Source of the DNA: Candidatus Parabeggiatoa sp. nov. 2
GTDB taxonomy: Bacteria > Pseudomonadota > Gammaproteobacteria > Beggiatoales > Beggiatoaceae
Direction: 5' to 3'
NCBI GenBank assembly: GCA_002085445.1
Contig: NBMI01000154.1
Coordinates: 1-37,973 of the forward strand
Length of the DNA: 37,973 bases
Of this stretch, positions 1 through 8,270 are shown piece by piece. The position numbers and the translations under genes are program-made. The notes beneath the pieces are model-generated. The model was not told where the DNA came from. It saw only the letters and a program-made list of their open reading frames with translations, and ran no database searches. How positions within the stretch are numbered: the stretch's first letter is position 1; every line of letters starts with the position of its first letter.

Positions 1-1
1 G

Positions 2-97
2 GCCGAAATTGAGGAATTGAAAGCACAAAAAGACACCACCGAAAAGAATCTCAACACGCAACTCAATACGATTGAGTTTGAAGCGACGCTCTCGTAA
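2..97 (+). CDS. C-terminal end of a truncated CDS (coiled-coil tail)
   Basis: An open frame enters from the left edge and stops at a TAA at 95-97, giving 31 residues. The peptide is rich in Glu, Lys, Gln, Asn and Thr (for example EIEELKAQKDTTEKN) and looks like the end of a coiled coil. Nothing in the fragment identifies the protein; it could be the tail of a chemoreceptor-like, filament or tethering protein. Plus-strand direction and a clean stop followed by repeat DNA support a real gene end. Confidence 0.5.
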   Translation, partial: AEIEELKAQKDTTEKNLNTQLNTIEFEATLS

Positions 98-143
98 CGG
101 AAAATAAGCGCTTTTGTAGGGTGTCGACGCAAAAGGGGAAAGC

Positions 144-165
144 CAAGGGCGTTGCCCCTGGCTTT
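144..165. repeat. Dispersed palindrome of the CCAGGGGC-GCCCCTGG family
   Basis: GCCAAGGGCGTTGCCCCTGGC followed by TTTAATAA. The same motif, usually with ACGACATTAATA beside it, is found near 10703-10727, 35050-35085 and 35985-36017. It is a small intergenic hairpin repeat, perhaps acting as a transcript end. The following 170 bases hold only another dispersed fragment (near 195-265, related to 8378-8440) and the promoter below. Confidence 0.6.
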
Positions 166-278
166 AATAACACATACCGAAGAGGCTAATAACCCAACGT
201 TGTTGCCCACCATCGCCGTATTTTGGGGCCGGCAAGAAAAACGGGAGCAAAGAACACCCTACATCTAGGCATTTTAAA

Positions 279-287
279 TGGTATAAT
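279..287 (+). promoter_or_regulatory. Extended -10 promoter candidate for the small membrane protein
   Basis: TGGTATAAT is a TGN-extended consensus -10 box about 50 bases before the ATG at 339. No convincing -35 box is visible, which fits an extended -10 promoter. Prediction only. Confidence 0.4.
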
Positions 288-338
288 TTAAAATTTTTCA
301 AAACATCTACTTTAAATTAGACTCCATAAAAGTACAAT

Positions 339-722
339 ATGAGCGAATATGATTTCTTTTTAGTTGGGATGATTGTTGGCATTTTGTCAATTGTGAATGG
401 AATCCTTCTAAAATCAAAAAATGGCAAATTGTCGATGAACGTTACAACCATTCTGGTTTCATTGACTGAATTTTTATGGTTAATTGTTTGTGTTTATTCA
501 CTATTCCAACTTAATTTTCCTAATTGGACATCAGCACTTCCGGCAAGCTATGTAAGTTATGTTATCGTTGTCTCGTATAACGTCAATAAACTTACGAAAG
601 GAATGAGGAAAAAAGAACTTTTTGAGTTCAAAGTGCCAGATTTGTATATTGGTACCGATATTGCTTTTTCTGCCCTGTATTTCTTAGCAAGCGGTGTTGC
701 TCTCTGGCAAAATTACTACTGA
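339..722 (+). CDS. Small four-TM membrane protein, unknown function
   Basis: A 127-residue protein with four hydrophobic segments at roughly residues 7-25, 36-58, 68-83 and 107-125, joined by a basic loop (KLTKGMRKKELFE) after the third. I recognise no family motif. The ATG has no clear Shine-Dalgarno sequence, but an extended -10 promoter lies about 50 bases upstream and no better start exists. It stands alone between repeat-rich spacers; a dispersed palindrome (CCAAACT-TT-AGTTTGG) begins directly after the stop. It might be a small inner-membrane accessory or an orphan immunity-type protein, but the sequence does not say which. Confidence 0.6.
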   Translation: MSEYDFFLVGMIVGILSIVNGILLKSKNGKLSMNVTTILVSLTEFLWLIVCVYSLFQLNFPNWTSALPASYVSYVIVVSYNVNKLTKGMRKKELFEFKVPDLYIGTDIAFSALYFLASGVALWQNYY

Positions 723-1127
723 TAATCGGAGTCCAAACTTTAGTTTGGCAGTAGTAGGGTGGGCAACGTCTTTTTGTTGTCCACCTAACTAACGTTTGGC
801 TAAAAACCTTGGGGTAGGTGGGCATGTTCGTAGTAGGTGATTTATCACCTATTTTGGTTGATTGCGTGAGGCGATAAATCGCCTACTACAAACGCTCATT
901 GAAAAACACCCAGAATTGCGCGAATGACGTTTAAAACCCGATCCTAAAATCCTCGCTGACAAAGTGTTGCAGGATGCCGATATTTTCCGTATAGCTTTGA
1001 TGCAATAGACTGAATATAAGGTATATTTTTAAGATTGTCGGCTCTAAAAAAACCAAGTTTCTTCAAAAAACTTAGTTTTTGTGCCACGACTTTGTGTAGG
1101 TTAAAAATGATAGGTTTGACATAGATT
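723..1127. repeat. Intergenic stretch of dispersed palindromes
   Basis: A 405-base gap. At 729-751 is a GAGTCCAAACTTTAGTTTGG palindrome of the family also found at 33650 and 35690. At 827-890 the GTAGTAGGTGATTTATCACC motif and its near-inverse GGCGATAAATCGCC occur; related copies lie near 16411-16455. At about 1048-1080 an imperfect hairpin joins AAACCAAGTTT and AACTTAGTTT. A minus-strand open frame here has no recognisable protein and overlaps the toxin gene, so it was not called. Confidence 0.55.
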
Positions 1128-1421
1128 ATGTTTGAAATTGAGCTTACACCAGAGGCTATTGAAGACATACACCAGTTCCGAAAATACGACAGGCAGAAAA
1201 TCATTGAAGGAATAGAAACCCAACTGACACAGCAACCCACACCGGAAACACGCAACCGAAAAAAGCTACGCCCCAATGAAATTGCTGAGTGGGAGTTGCG
1301 GATTGGGGATTTTCGCGTGTTTTATGACATCAATAAGGAAAGTCAGTTAGTCAAAATTGAGGCTGTGGGTTACAAAACAGGCAGTCGGTTATTTATTCAT
1401 GGTGAGGAGTATCAGTTATGA
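1128..1421 (+). CDS. RelE/ParE-superfamily toxin
   Basis: A 97-residue protein with the layout of the RelE/ParE fold: an N-terminal strand (FEIELTPEA), a helical hairpin (EDIHQFRKYDRQKIIEGIE), and the sheet core LRPNEIAEWELRIGDFRVFYDI plus a C-terminal strand (LVKIEAVGYK). The family includes ribosome-dependent mRNA interferases and gyrase poisons; which one this is cannot be read here. Its stop overlaps the next start as ATGA, so the two are translationally coupled. Toxin-first order is like higBA and several cyanobacterial pairs. The start has only a weak ribosome site, perhaps limiting toxin synthesis. Confidence 0.82.
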   Translation: MFEIELTPEAIEDIHQFRKYDRQKIIEGIETQLTQQPTPETRNRKKLRPNEIAEWELRIGDFRVFYDINKESQLVKIEAVGYKTGSRLFIHGEEYQL

Positions 1422-1672
1422 GAAGTATTGCCGTATCTATGGATGCGATTGATATTATTGCCCTTTTAAAGCAAGCCTGCAAAGAAAATCTGATTTTGAA
1501 GGCACCCGATGGGAATGAATTTATTCTCGCAGAACTCAATGATTTTGATAGAGAAATTGAATTAACTCGACAAAATCATCAATTGATGGCATTTCTTGAG
1601 CAACGTGCTAGGCAAACTAAAACCGTTCCACTTGATGAAGTTAAAATTCAACTTGGACTCAACAGGGAATAG
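1418..1672 (+). CDS. Partner antitoxin of the RelE/ParE-type toxin
   Basis: An 84-residue acidic protein overlapping the toxin by four bases (ATGA). The pattern 'LLKQACKENLILKAPDGNEFILAELNDFDREIE' followed by a charged helix and a C-terminal 'LDEVKIQLGL' resembles the short Phd-like antitoxins common beside RelE/ParE toxins in cyanobacteria and sulfur bacteria. An N-terminal beta-rich part would bind DNA or dimerise and the C-terminal helix would cover the toxin. Residue 8 (Met) is a possible alternative start, but the overlapping ATG is the natural coupled one. The assignment rests on context and general pattern rather than a diagnostic motif. Confidence 0.68.
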   Translation: MRSIAVSMDAIDIIALLKQACKENLILKAPDGNEFILAELNDFDREIELTRQNHQLMAFLEQRARQTKTVPLDEVKIQLGLNRE

Positions 1673-1686
1673 TACAACGCATTGAA

Positions 1687-1890
1687 GGCCATAAACGATT
1701 TTGGAAGTTTTCAAATGAAAGTATGGCCCCCCTAAGTCGCTAAAGCGACTACTACAAATACTACTACAAGCTAGAAAATAACACTTTTTGTGTGTCATTT
1801 TAATCACTCTTGTTTGGGGGCCATAAACGATTTTGGAAGTTTTCAAATGAAAGTATGGCCCCCTAAGTCGCTAAAGCGACTACTACAAAC
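1687..1890. repeat. Two direct copies of a GGGGCCATA...TATGGCCCC inverted-repeat element
   Basis: Copies begin near 1687 and 1820. Each reads GGCCATAAACGATTTTGG, then GAAGTTTTCAAATG, then AAGTATGGCCCCC, followed by CTAAGTCGCTAAAGCGACTACTAC in pieces. The ends are complementary, so each can fold as a hairpin like a small MITE. Related elements with a different middle lie at 20830-20874, 33820-33830 and 35843-35879. No protein is encoded. Confidence 0.7.
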
Positions 1891-1933
1891 ACTACTACAA
1901 ACACTACTACAAACTATAAAATAACACTTTTTC

Positions 1934-1961
1934 CATTACCCATTACCCATTACTCATTACC
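1934..1961. repeat. Heptamer tandem repeat CATTACC x4, directly before a start codon
   Basis: Four seven-base units (CATTACC, CATTACC, CATTACT, CATTACC) end three bases before the ATG at 1965. There is no Shine-Dalgarno sequence between them, so the repeat occupies the ribosome-binding position. See the heptamer finding. Confidence 0.75.
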
Positions 1962-1964
1962 CTA

Positions 1965-3794
1965 ATGAAATATTGTTTTGTTTTCATCTGTCAGCAAGGC
2001 GAGTTGGAAATTAAGTCCATGCTCCTTGCCACCTCATTAAAGCGTTATTTGCGCGGTGACTATGAACTAGTCGCCGCTTTACCGCAACCTGAGAGTCGTT
2101 GGGGCACCGTTTCAGCGAAGACACGGACTTTGATGCAAACGTTAGGAATACGTTCTGTTCCAATAACAAATGGTATTGATGAAAATTATCCAATAGGCAA
2201 TAAAGTCGCTTGTTTGGGAATAGATACGCCAGCAGAGAAAATCGTTTTTTTAGATAGCGATATTTTATGTTTGCGAGAATTGTCGCCTGACACCGTTTTT
2301 GCAGCGCCTTTTAATGCTAAGCCGGCCGACTTAGCCACCTTTACTCAAAATATTGCGCTATGGCAGCAAGTGTATGATTTATTTAATTTACCTTTGCCCA
2401 AGGAACGAGTAATTTCTAGTACGAGTGGCGAGTTGATGTTGCCCTACTTTAATGCTGGTGTGATTGCGGTGCAAAATGGCCGAAATTTGGGGCCAGTCTG
2501 GGAAAAGTGTTGTCGACGGATTGACGCTGAGCCTTCAATCACTAATAAACGGCCTTGGTTGGACCAAATTGCGTTGCCTATCGCGGTTAAGCAATTGAAT
2601 TTAAACTATAATTGTTTCGATGAACGTTTTAATTTTCCCGCGCACTTGAAGCCGTTAAAATCCAAAATTCCCTCTAACCTTCCTTTAGAAAGGATTTCTC
2701 TTCTTTCTACAAGGGAGGCTGGCGGATTTTCTTTACCGTTTTTGTGTCATTATCATTGGCCTTCCGTTATCCGGCGCGAACCGCTGCTTAATCAATTGGT
2801 AACAGAATTGGCCGAGGCCTATCCGTTATTGAAACAACTTATTTTATATTCCAATGAATGGGCGCAGTTGCTGAAGCCTTACACTTTGCAGAAAGCGCCT
2901 TCGATCAGATATCCAAGCTTTTTAAAACCTCTTCAGTTTTTGCCGCGCAAACCTCGACGGTTTTTAAAACCTCTTCAGTTTTTACCAGCAGAAGCCATTA
3001 TTACCGGTATCCCGCGCAGCGGCACGAGTTATTTATGTCGCTTGCTGCATTCCGTGCCAGATTGCATTGTCATTAGTGAGCCAACCCAGATATTTGAGCC
3101 TTTAAATAATAATTTAACGTACTGGCAAGTCGCCACTTTTTACCAAGAATTACGGCGCGATATTTTGGACGGCAAGCCGGTCGAAAATAAGTTGCTTTAT
3201 GGGCAAGTGATTGAAGATACAGCAATAATTGATAGGAGAACCCATTATCAACCGAAAGTGAGTCGCCCTGATTTTTTATTGGCGACTAAAAATACGTTGG
3301 CTTATATGGCAAGATTGCCGCAATTAAAACAAGTTTTACCGACTGCCCCAATCATTGCCTGTGTGCGCCATCCGTTGGATACAATAGCGTCGTGGAAAAC
3401 GAGCTTTCCTCATCTCAAACAAGCGTCGGTGACAGAATTTCCGGTTGGGCATGTCAATGATCCTTTTTTGCCGCAATGGCAACGGCAACGCTTAGCAGAG
3501 ATTGCCGCCACGCCAATCGAGGCTTTAAAACGGGCGCTGTTGTGGCGCTATTTGGCGGAAACGGTGTTGATGAATGCTCATCAACTGATTGTGGTGCGTT
3601 ACGAAGAATTGGTAACGGAGCCGGTGACGGTATTGAAAACGCTGTTACGGCAAATTCCTAACGCGCCACCTTTGTCAGGCACGGGCAAACCTTCAACGGT
3701 GAGACAAAAGCGTGAGGTGTTGGATGATGAAGATTGGCAAGCGATTGGTGATGTTTGTGGGGAATGTATGGCCGAATTGGGATATACTAATTAA
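1965..3794 (+). CDS. Glycosyltransferase-like / sulfotransferase fusion protein
   Basis: 609 residues in two parts. Residues 1-300 resemble a nucleotide-sugar glycosyltransferase of the GT-A fold, with the DxD-type metal motif KIVFLDSDILCL near residues 92-101. Residues about 343-609 are a sulfotransferase: the 5'-phosphosulfate loop ITGIPRSGTSYLCRLL near 346-361 and the 3'-phosphate motif CVRHPLDTIASW near 466-477 would bind PAPS. The linker (about 318-342) carries a 14-residue tandem repeat, FLKPLQFLP twice, from a 42-base duplication (2919-2960, 2961-3002). The enzyme may sulfate a glycan that it also builds, such as sheath or cell-surface polysaccharide; that is inference. No signal peptide, so cytoplasmic. 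It is monocistronic; heptamers sit just before the ATG and ATGAAAA heptamers overlap its end. Confidence 0.8.
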   Translation: MKYCFVFICQQGELEIKSMLLATSLKRYLRGDYELVAALPQPESRWGTVSAKTRTLMQTLGIRSVPITNGIDENYPIGNKVACLGIDTPAEKIVFLDSDILCLRELSPDTVFAAPFNAKPADLATFTQNIALWQQVYDLFNLPLPKERVISSTSGELMLPYFNAGVIAVQNGRNLGPVWEKCCRRIDAEPSITNKRPWLDQIALPIAVKQLNLNYNCFDERFNFPAHLKPLKSKIPSNLPLERISLLSTREAGGFSLPFLCHYHWPSVIRREPLLNQLVTELAEAYPLLKQLILYSNEWAQLLKPYTLQKAPSIRYPSFLKPLQFLPRKPRRFLKPLQFLPAEAIITGIPRSGTSYLCRLLHSVPDCIVISEPTQIFEPLNNNLTYWQVATFYQELRRDILDGKPVENKLLYGQVIEDTAIIDRRTHYQPKVSRPDFLLATKNTLAYMARLPQLKQVLPTAPIIACVRHPLDTIASWKTSFPHLKQASVTEFPVGHVNDPFLPQWQRQRLAEIAATPIEALKRALLWRYLAETVLMNAHQLIVVRYEELVTEPVTVLKTLLRQIPNAPPLSGTGKPSTVRQKREVLDDEDWQAIGDVCGECMAELGYTN

Positions 3795-3991
3795 TGAAAA
3801 ATGAAAAATTCATTGATAAGTCTATAATTTTTATATTAGTTTTTAAAATCCCTTATTATATACAATCCATGTAGTTAGTTATTTTTCATTAGTATCTAAT
3901 TGATTTCTCACTCCAATACCCCTATATTCTTTTTTGCCGGCTCATGCCGTGATTTAAAAACCCTTTTTTTTAACTGATAGGAAATATTAAT

Positions 3992-5125
3992 ATGCCAGTA
4001 ACTGTGGCGGTACCCAAAGAGCTAACGCCTTCTGAACGGCGCGTGGCTTTAGTACCTGACATCGCCGCTCGTTTAGCAAAACTCGGCGCTACCGTTGTCA
4101 TAGAAAAAGAGATGGGCAAGAGCGCTTACTTTGCGGACGCAGCCTATCAAAACGTCCAAGTCGTTGAAAGTACCGATAAACTCTATCAACCGGCCGAGGT
4201 TGTGCTTAAAGTGCAACCCCCAACCGAGGCCGAAATCGAGCAGATGAAAGAGGGCACGGTGGTGATAGGGTTTATGTCTCCGCACCTTTATCCTGAACGA
4301 GTGGCCAAATTGCGCGATAATAAAATCACCAGCTTGGCGATGGAGTTAGTGCCGCGCATTTCTCGCGCTCAGTCTATGGATGCTTTATCTTCACAAGCCG
4401 CTGTCGCTGGTTATAAAGCGGTTATTATGGCGGCCGATTTAGCCAGTGTGTTTTTTCCGATGTTAACCACGGCCGCGGGCACGATTCGCCCCGCTAAAGT
4501 GTTAGTGATAGGCGCGGGTGTCGCGGGATTGCAAGCCATTGCCACCGCTCGGCGTTTGGGCGCGATGGTGGAAGGTTATGATGTCCGAGCCGCCACTAAG
4601 GAGCAAGTAGAGTCGCTGGGCGCTAAGTTTGTTGATATGGAAATCAAAGCCGAAGGCGAAGGCGGTTATGCCCGCGAATTGACGGCCGAGGAAAAGCAGC
4701 AACAGCAGGCCATTTTGGCTAAACATCTGGCGGCCGCTAATGTGGTGATTACCACGGCCGCTATACCCGGTCGGCCTTCGCCAAAAATCATTACAAAACA
4801 AATGGTTGAAGGCATGGCCCCCGGTTCAGTGGTTATTGATTTGGCTTCTGAAGGCGGTGGCAATTGTGAATTGACGCAAGCCGGTGAAACCATAGAGCAT
4901 AACGGTGTTATTATTCACGGCCCGTTGAATGTGCCCAGTCAAACGCCAATTCACGCCAGTGAAATGTACTCCAAAAACGTGTTCAATTTGTTATCCCCAA
5001 TGATTAAGGAGGGCGAATTGCAAATAGACTGGGAAGATGAAGTGATTGCTGGCTGTACCTTAACTCATGCCGGAGAAATTAAACACGCACCCACACGAGA
5101 ATTGGTAGAAGGAGCAAGCTCATGA
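3992..5125 (+). CDS. pntAA: NAD(P) transhydrogenase alpha subunit, part 1 (soluble NAD(H)-binding)
   Basis: 377 residues, the usual length for the PntAA of split three-gene transhydrogenases. It begins with the alanine dehydrogenase/PNT N-terminal domain (VAVPKELTPSERRVALVPD) and has the Rossmann fingerprint VLVIGAGVAGLQAIATARRLGA near 169-190. This dI domain binds NAD(H) and passes hydride to NADP+ bound by PntB, driven by the proton gradient, supplying NADPH and buffering redox. The ATG follows AGGAA with good spacing. Its stop overlaps the next start (ATGA), the first of two couplings in this tight operon. Sequence looks intact and conserved, typical core-genome content. Confidence 0.96.
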   Translation: MPVTVAVPKELTPSERRVALVPDIAARLAKLGATVVIEKEMGKSAYFADAAYQNVQVVESTDKLYQPAEVVLKVQPPTEAEIEQMKEGTVVIGFMSPHLYPERVAKLRDNKITSLAMELVPRISRAQSMDALSSQAAVAGYKAVIMAADLASVFFPMLTTAAGTIRPAKVLVIGAGVAGLQAIATARRLGAMVEGYDVRAATKEQVESLGAKFVDMEIKAEGEGGYARELTAEEKQQQQAILAKHLAAANVVITTAAIPGRPSPKIITKQMVEGMAPGSVVIDLASEGGGNCELTQAGETIEHNGVIIHGPLNVPSQTPIHASEMYSKNVFNLLSPMIKEGELQIDWEDEVIAGCTLTHAGEIKHAPTRELVEGASS

Positions 5126-5415
5126 TTGAAGGATTTATTGCACTGTATATTTTTATGCTGGCCGCCTTTGTAGGCTATGAAGTGATTTCCCGTGTGCCAG
5201 TGATTTTGCACACGCCGTTAATGTCAGGCTCGAACTTTGTGCATGGCATTGTGTTAGTGGGCGCGATGGTGGCGCTAGGGCATGCTGATACCAGCTTGAC
5301 GAAAACCATTGGTTTTATCGGTGTCGTGTTGGCAACCGGCAATGCGGTAGGTGGTTATTTTGTGACAGAGCGCATGTTGGAAATGTTCAAAAGTAGCAAA
5401 GGAGGTGCGAAGTGA
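5122..5415 (+). CDS. pntAB: NAD(P) transhydrogenase alpha subunit, part 2 (membrane)
   Basis: 97 residues with three hydrophobic helices (about 4-21, 33-52 and 59-80) matching the membrane fragment that in E. coli is fused to the end of PntA. The segment TPLMSGSNFVHGIVLVGAM is characteristic. Together with the PntB membrane region it forms the proton channel (domain dII) in the inner membrane. It overlaps pntAA and pntB by four bases each, and GGAGG precedes the next gene, so all three are made in a coupled way. Confidence 0.95.
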   Translation: MIEGFIALYIFMLAAFVGYEVISRVPVILHTPLMSGSNFVHGIVLVGAMVALGHADTSLTKTIGFIGVVLATGNAVGGYFVTERMLEMFKSSKGGAK

Positions 5416-6815
5416 TAGACAATTGGCAAAGTCTTCTGATTAACAGTTTTTATTTTCTGGCCGCTGCGCTGTTTATTCTCGGCCTCAAAAAAATGAGTTC
5501 GCCGGTGACAGCGCGAGGCGGTATTGTGTGGGCTGGCGTGGGTATGGTTCTCGCCACCTTGATCACTTTTTTATATCCGGACATCAGTAATTTTGGCCTA
5601 ATCATCCTCGCTATTATGATAGGTGCGTTGCCAGCTTGGTGGTTTGCCAAAAAGGTCGCTATGACGGATATGCCCCAAATGATTGCCATGTACAACGGTA
5701 TGGGTGGCGGTGCGGCAGCAACCATTGCGGCGGTAGAGTTGATAAGAGCAGCAGGTGGTGAGCATGGCCTCTCACCCACCGTACAAACCTTAGCGGTTTT
5801 AGGGGCCTTAATTGGTAGCGTGTCTTTTTCGGGTTCCATCGTCGCGTTTGCCAAGTTGCAAGGCCTGATGAAGAGCTCCTTGATATTTACCAATCAACAA
5901 TTTTTGAATTTACTGTTGTTTGTAATCACGTTGGCGTTGGGTGCGGTGGTGATTTTTCAAGGCGCGTCTGCATCCACAACTCTCATCTTCTCATTTTTTG
6001 CCTTAGCGTTAGTGTTTGGCGTGTTGATGACTTTGCCGATTGGCGGGGCCGATATGCCGGTAGTGATTTCGCTATATAACGCTTTGACAGGACTCGCTGT
6101 CGCTTTTGAAGGCTTTGTGCTTGGCAATGCCGCTATGATTATTGCCGGTACCGTTGTCGGCGCGGCCGGTACGCTGCTAACGCAGTTGATGGCAAAAGCC
6201 ATGAATCGGCCGTTAAGTAATGTCTTGTTTAGCGGTTTTGGTGCCAAAGGTGGACAAGAAGCGACTGGCGAGGATGTGCAAGGTAGCCTCAAACCGATTG
6301 ATGCGACGGATGCGGCGATTATGATGGCTTATGCAGAGCAAGTGATTATTGTGCCCGGTTATGGTTTGGCGGTGGCACAAGCGCAGCATAAGATTTGGGA
6401 ATTGACGAAAGGGCTGACGGAGCGCGGTGTGCGCGTTAAGTTTGCTATTCATCCAGTGGCTGGGCGGATGCCGGGGCACATGAATGTGTTGTTGGCAGAA
6501 GCCGGCGTGCCTTATGACATGATTTATGATATTGAAGAAATCAACGCGGAGTTTGAGCAGACGGATGTAGCGTTGGTGATTGGCGCCAATGACGTGGTAA
6601 ACCCGGTGGCACGTACTGATCCAAGTAGCCCGATTTATGGGATGCCTATCCTGAATGCGGACAAGGCGAAAAATATCGTTGTCATCAAACGTGGGCGCGG
6701 TACCGGCTTTTCTGGTGTTGAGAATTATCTGTTCTATGCGGATAACACGCGCATGTTGTATGGCGATGGACAGAAAATGGCGGCGGAATTGTTGCAAGGA
6801 GTTAAGGCTTTGTAG
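5412..6815 (+). CDS. pntB: NAD(P) transhydrogenase beta subunit
   Basis: 467 residues, full length for PntB. The first 260 or so residues form many transmembrane helices, including the Gly-rich MYNGMGGGAAA and GGADMPVVISLYNALTG segments. The C-terminal dIII domain binds NADP(H): GYGLAVAQAQHKI, AGRMPGHMNVLLAEAG and GANDVVNPVARTD are its hallmark motifs. With PntAA/PntAB it couples proton entry to NADPH formation. GTG at 5412 is the start, coupled to the pntAB stop and preceded by GGAGG. No odd features. Confidence 0.96.
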   Translation: MIDNWQSLLINSFYFLAAALFILGLKKMSSPVTARGGIVWAGVGMVLATLITFLYPDISNFGLIILAIMIGALPAWWFAKKVAMTDMPQMIAMYNGMGGGAAATIAAVELIRAAGGEHGLSPTVQTLAVLGALIGSVSFSGSIVAFAKLQGLMKSSLIFTNQQFLNLLLFVITLALGAVVIFQGASASTTLIFSFFALALVFGVLMTLPIGGADMPVVISLYNALTGLAVAFEGFVLGNAAMIIAGTVVGAAGTLLTQLMAKAMNRPLSNVLFSGFGAKGGQEATGEDVQGSLKPIDATDAAIMMAYAEQVIIVPGYGLAVAQAQHKIWELTKGLTERGVRVKFAIHPVAGRMPGHMNVLLAEAGVPYDMIYDIEEINAEFEQTDVALVIGANDVVNPVARTDPSSPIYGMPILNADKAKNIVVIKRGRGTGFSGVENYLFYADNTRMLYGDGQKMAAELLQGVKAL

Positions 6816-7550
6816 CACGTTTTTTTGTCGGGTGGGTTAGCGTTAGCGTAATCCACCCTACAAACTCGCTCGGTTATTGGATGAGTACTTTGATGATGGG
6901 ATTGAGTACAACTTAACGACGGGATTGAGTACAGCGAATTGCGCGGATTGAGTACAGCGAATTACGCGGATTGAGTACAGCGAATTACGCGGATAAACGA
7001 ATGATGGGATTGAGTACAGCGAATTGCGGGATTGAGTACAGCGAATTACGCGGATAAACGAATGATGGGAAGAGACGAGTACTTTGATGACGGGATTGAG
7101 TACAACTATAGATATTCAGATAATTAATTTAGTCCCCTTTAGGGGACTTTCGCGAGTACAGCGAATTACGCGGATAAACGAATGATGGGATTGAGTACAA
7201 CTAATGACGGGATTGAGTACAGCGAATTGCACGGATTGAGTACAGCGAATTGCGCGGATAAACGAATGATGGGAAGAGACGAGTACTTTGATGACGGGAT
7301 TGAGTACAACTATAGATATTCAGATAATTAATTTAGTCCCCTTTAGGGGACTTTCGAGGAGAGACGAGTACAACTAATGATGGGATTGAGTACAACTTAA
7401 CTTAGGATAAACGAATGACGGGAAGAGACGAGTACAACTTAACTTAGAATAAACTTTAATTCGTTTATCCGCGCAATTCGTTGTACTCAATCCGCGCAAT
7501 TCGTTGTACTCAACCGCGCCGCCATTCGTTGTACTCAACTTAACAGGCTA
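6816..7550. repeat. Complex tandem and inverted repeat block
   Basis: A 735-base non-coding block. 6830-6863 has the common GGGTGG...CCACCC element. From about 6895 units of roughly 24 bases (GATTGAGTACAGCGAATTGC plus GCG) alternate with GGATAAACGAATGATGGG. A 102-base segment is present twice, at 7051-7152 and 7255-7356, 204 bases apart and, as far as I can align by eye, identical; each contains the palindrome AGTCCCCT-TT-AGGGGACT (7131-7148, 7335-7352). The last 100 bases (about 7447-7542) are the same units in inverse orientation, so the block can form a long hairpin. Units are near-identical with no unique spacers, so this is not a CRISPR. Confidence 0.8.
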
Positions 7551-8189
7551 TTACAATTTAAAGTACAGGTTATACAATTGATCATCATTGTTATAATTCT
7601 CGCCATCGGCAACACTGCTAGCCGTGATTTTATGTCCTTGGACACTACCCTTTCCTGAATTGCCATCATCGCCATGTGACTCAATTATGTCTGCAACCTT
7701 TTTGGGAATCTCGGTGAATCCAATAAAATGCGATGGAAGTTTGACATTATCATTCGTCAATGTTGTGGAAACACCTGTCAATCCACCAAATGCATTGGTA
7801 GGTTGGGTTTGGTCACCTGGATCGCCGTTGACTAATCCCGCGTTGCGTAAGTGCATCCAAAAGAGGCGAGACTCCTCACCGTCTATCGTTGAGTCAAACG
7901 CATGAGCTGCAGTCCCAAGCGCAATTTTGCGGTTGCCGTCACCACAGAGATTGGTGCATGTTGTGATATCGATAAATCTATCCGCCTTTTTGTCATCCCC
8001 GGGCAAAGCCCGATAACGATCTTGATAGCTATAAACCGCGGCCGTGATTCCGTTTACATCACTCTCAAGGTTTTTAACCTTCGCGTTAGTAACCATTTCT
8101 TGCCCTTTGAGCACACCGCCCAACAGCAACCCAATAATCACCATCACGATGGCGATTTCTACCAGTGTAAATCCAGCTTGCTTTTTCAT
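7551..8189 (-). CDS. Type IV pilin-like / pseudopilin protein
   Basis: 212 residues from the ATG at 8189, chosen over an upstream in-frame start because GGAGG lies eight bases before it and because it gives a canonical prepilin leader, MKKQAG, cut before FTLVEIAIVMVIIGLLLGGVL. Glu5 of the mature protein is present, and the hydrophobic helix forms the filament core. The following KGQEMVTNAKVKNLESDVNGITAAVYSYQDRYRALPGDD pattern is shared by many minor pilins and type II secretion-like pseudopilins. It is exported by Sec and processed by a PilD-type peptidase. No other pilus genes are near. Its C-terminus abuts the repeat block, and heptamers lie upstream. Confidence 0.88.
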   Translation of the reverse strand: MKKQAGFTLVEIAIVMVIIGLLLGGVLKGQEMVTNAKVKNLESDVNGITAAVYSYQDRYRALPGDDKKADRFIDITTCTNLCGDGNRKIALGTAAHAFDSTIDGEESRLFWMHLRNAGLVNGDPGDQTQPTNAFGGLTGVSTTLTNDNVKLPSHFIGFTEIPKKVADIIESHGDDGNSGKGSVQGHKITASSVADGENYNNDDQLYNLYFKL

Positions 8190-8215
8190 TTTATTTGCCT
8201 CCGTAATTGCTCGAT

Positions 8216-8243
8216 GGTAATTGGTAATTGGTAATCGGTAATT
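8216..8243. repeat. Heptamer tandem repeat GGTAATT x4 upstream of the pseudopilin
   Basis: Units GGTAATT, GGTAATT, GGTAATC, GGTAATT on the plus strand, that is AATTACC units in the direction of the gene, ending 27 bases before its ATG and just before its GGAGG site. Confidence 0.7.
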
Positions 8244-8270
8244 GTCTATTTTAGAAGCTATTACCAGCAT

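Noticed and set aside
944..1276. Minus-strand open frame opposite the toxin gene
   Set aside because: Overlaps the toxin gene and translates to low-quality sequence with no motif or ribosome site.
6213..6818. Long minus-strand frame within pntB
   Set aside because: It is the complement of a conserved pntB region and encodes His/Arg-rich nonsense.
6895..7545. Possible CRISPR array
   Set aside because: Units are followed by near-identical sequence rather than unique spacers of constant length, parts are inverted, and no cas gene is near.
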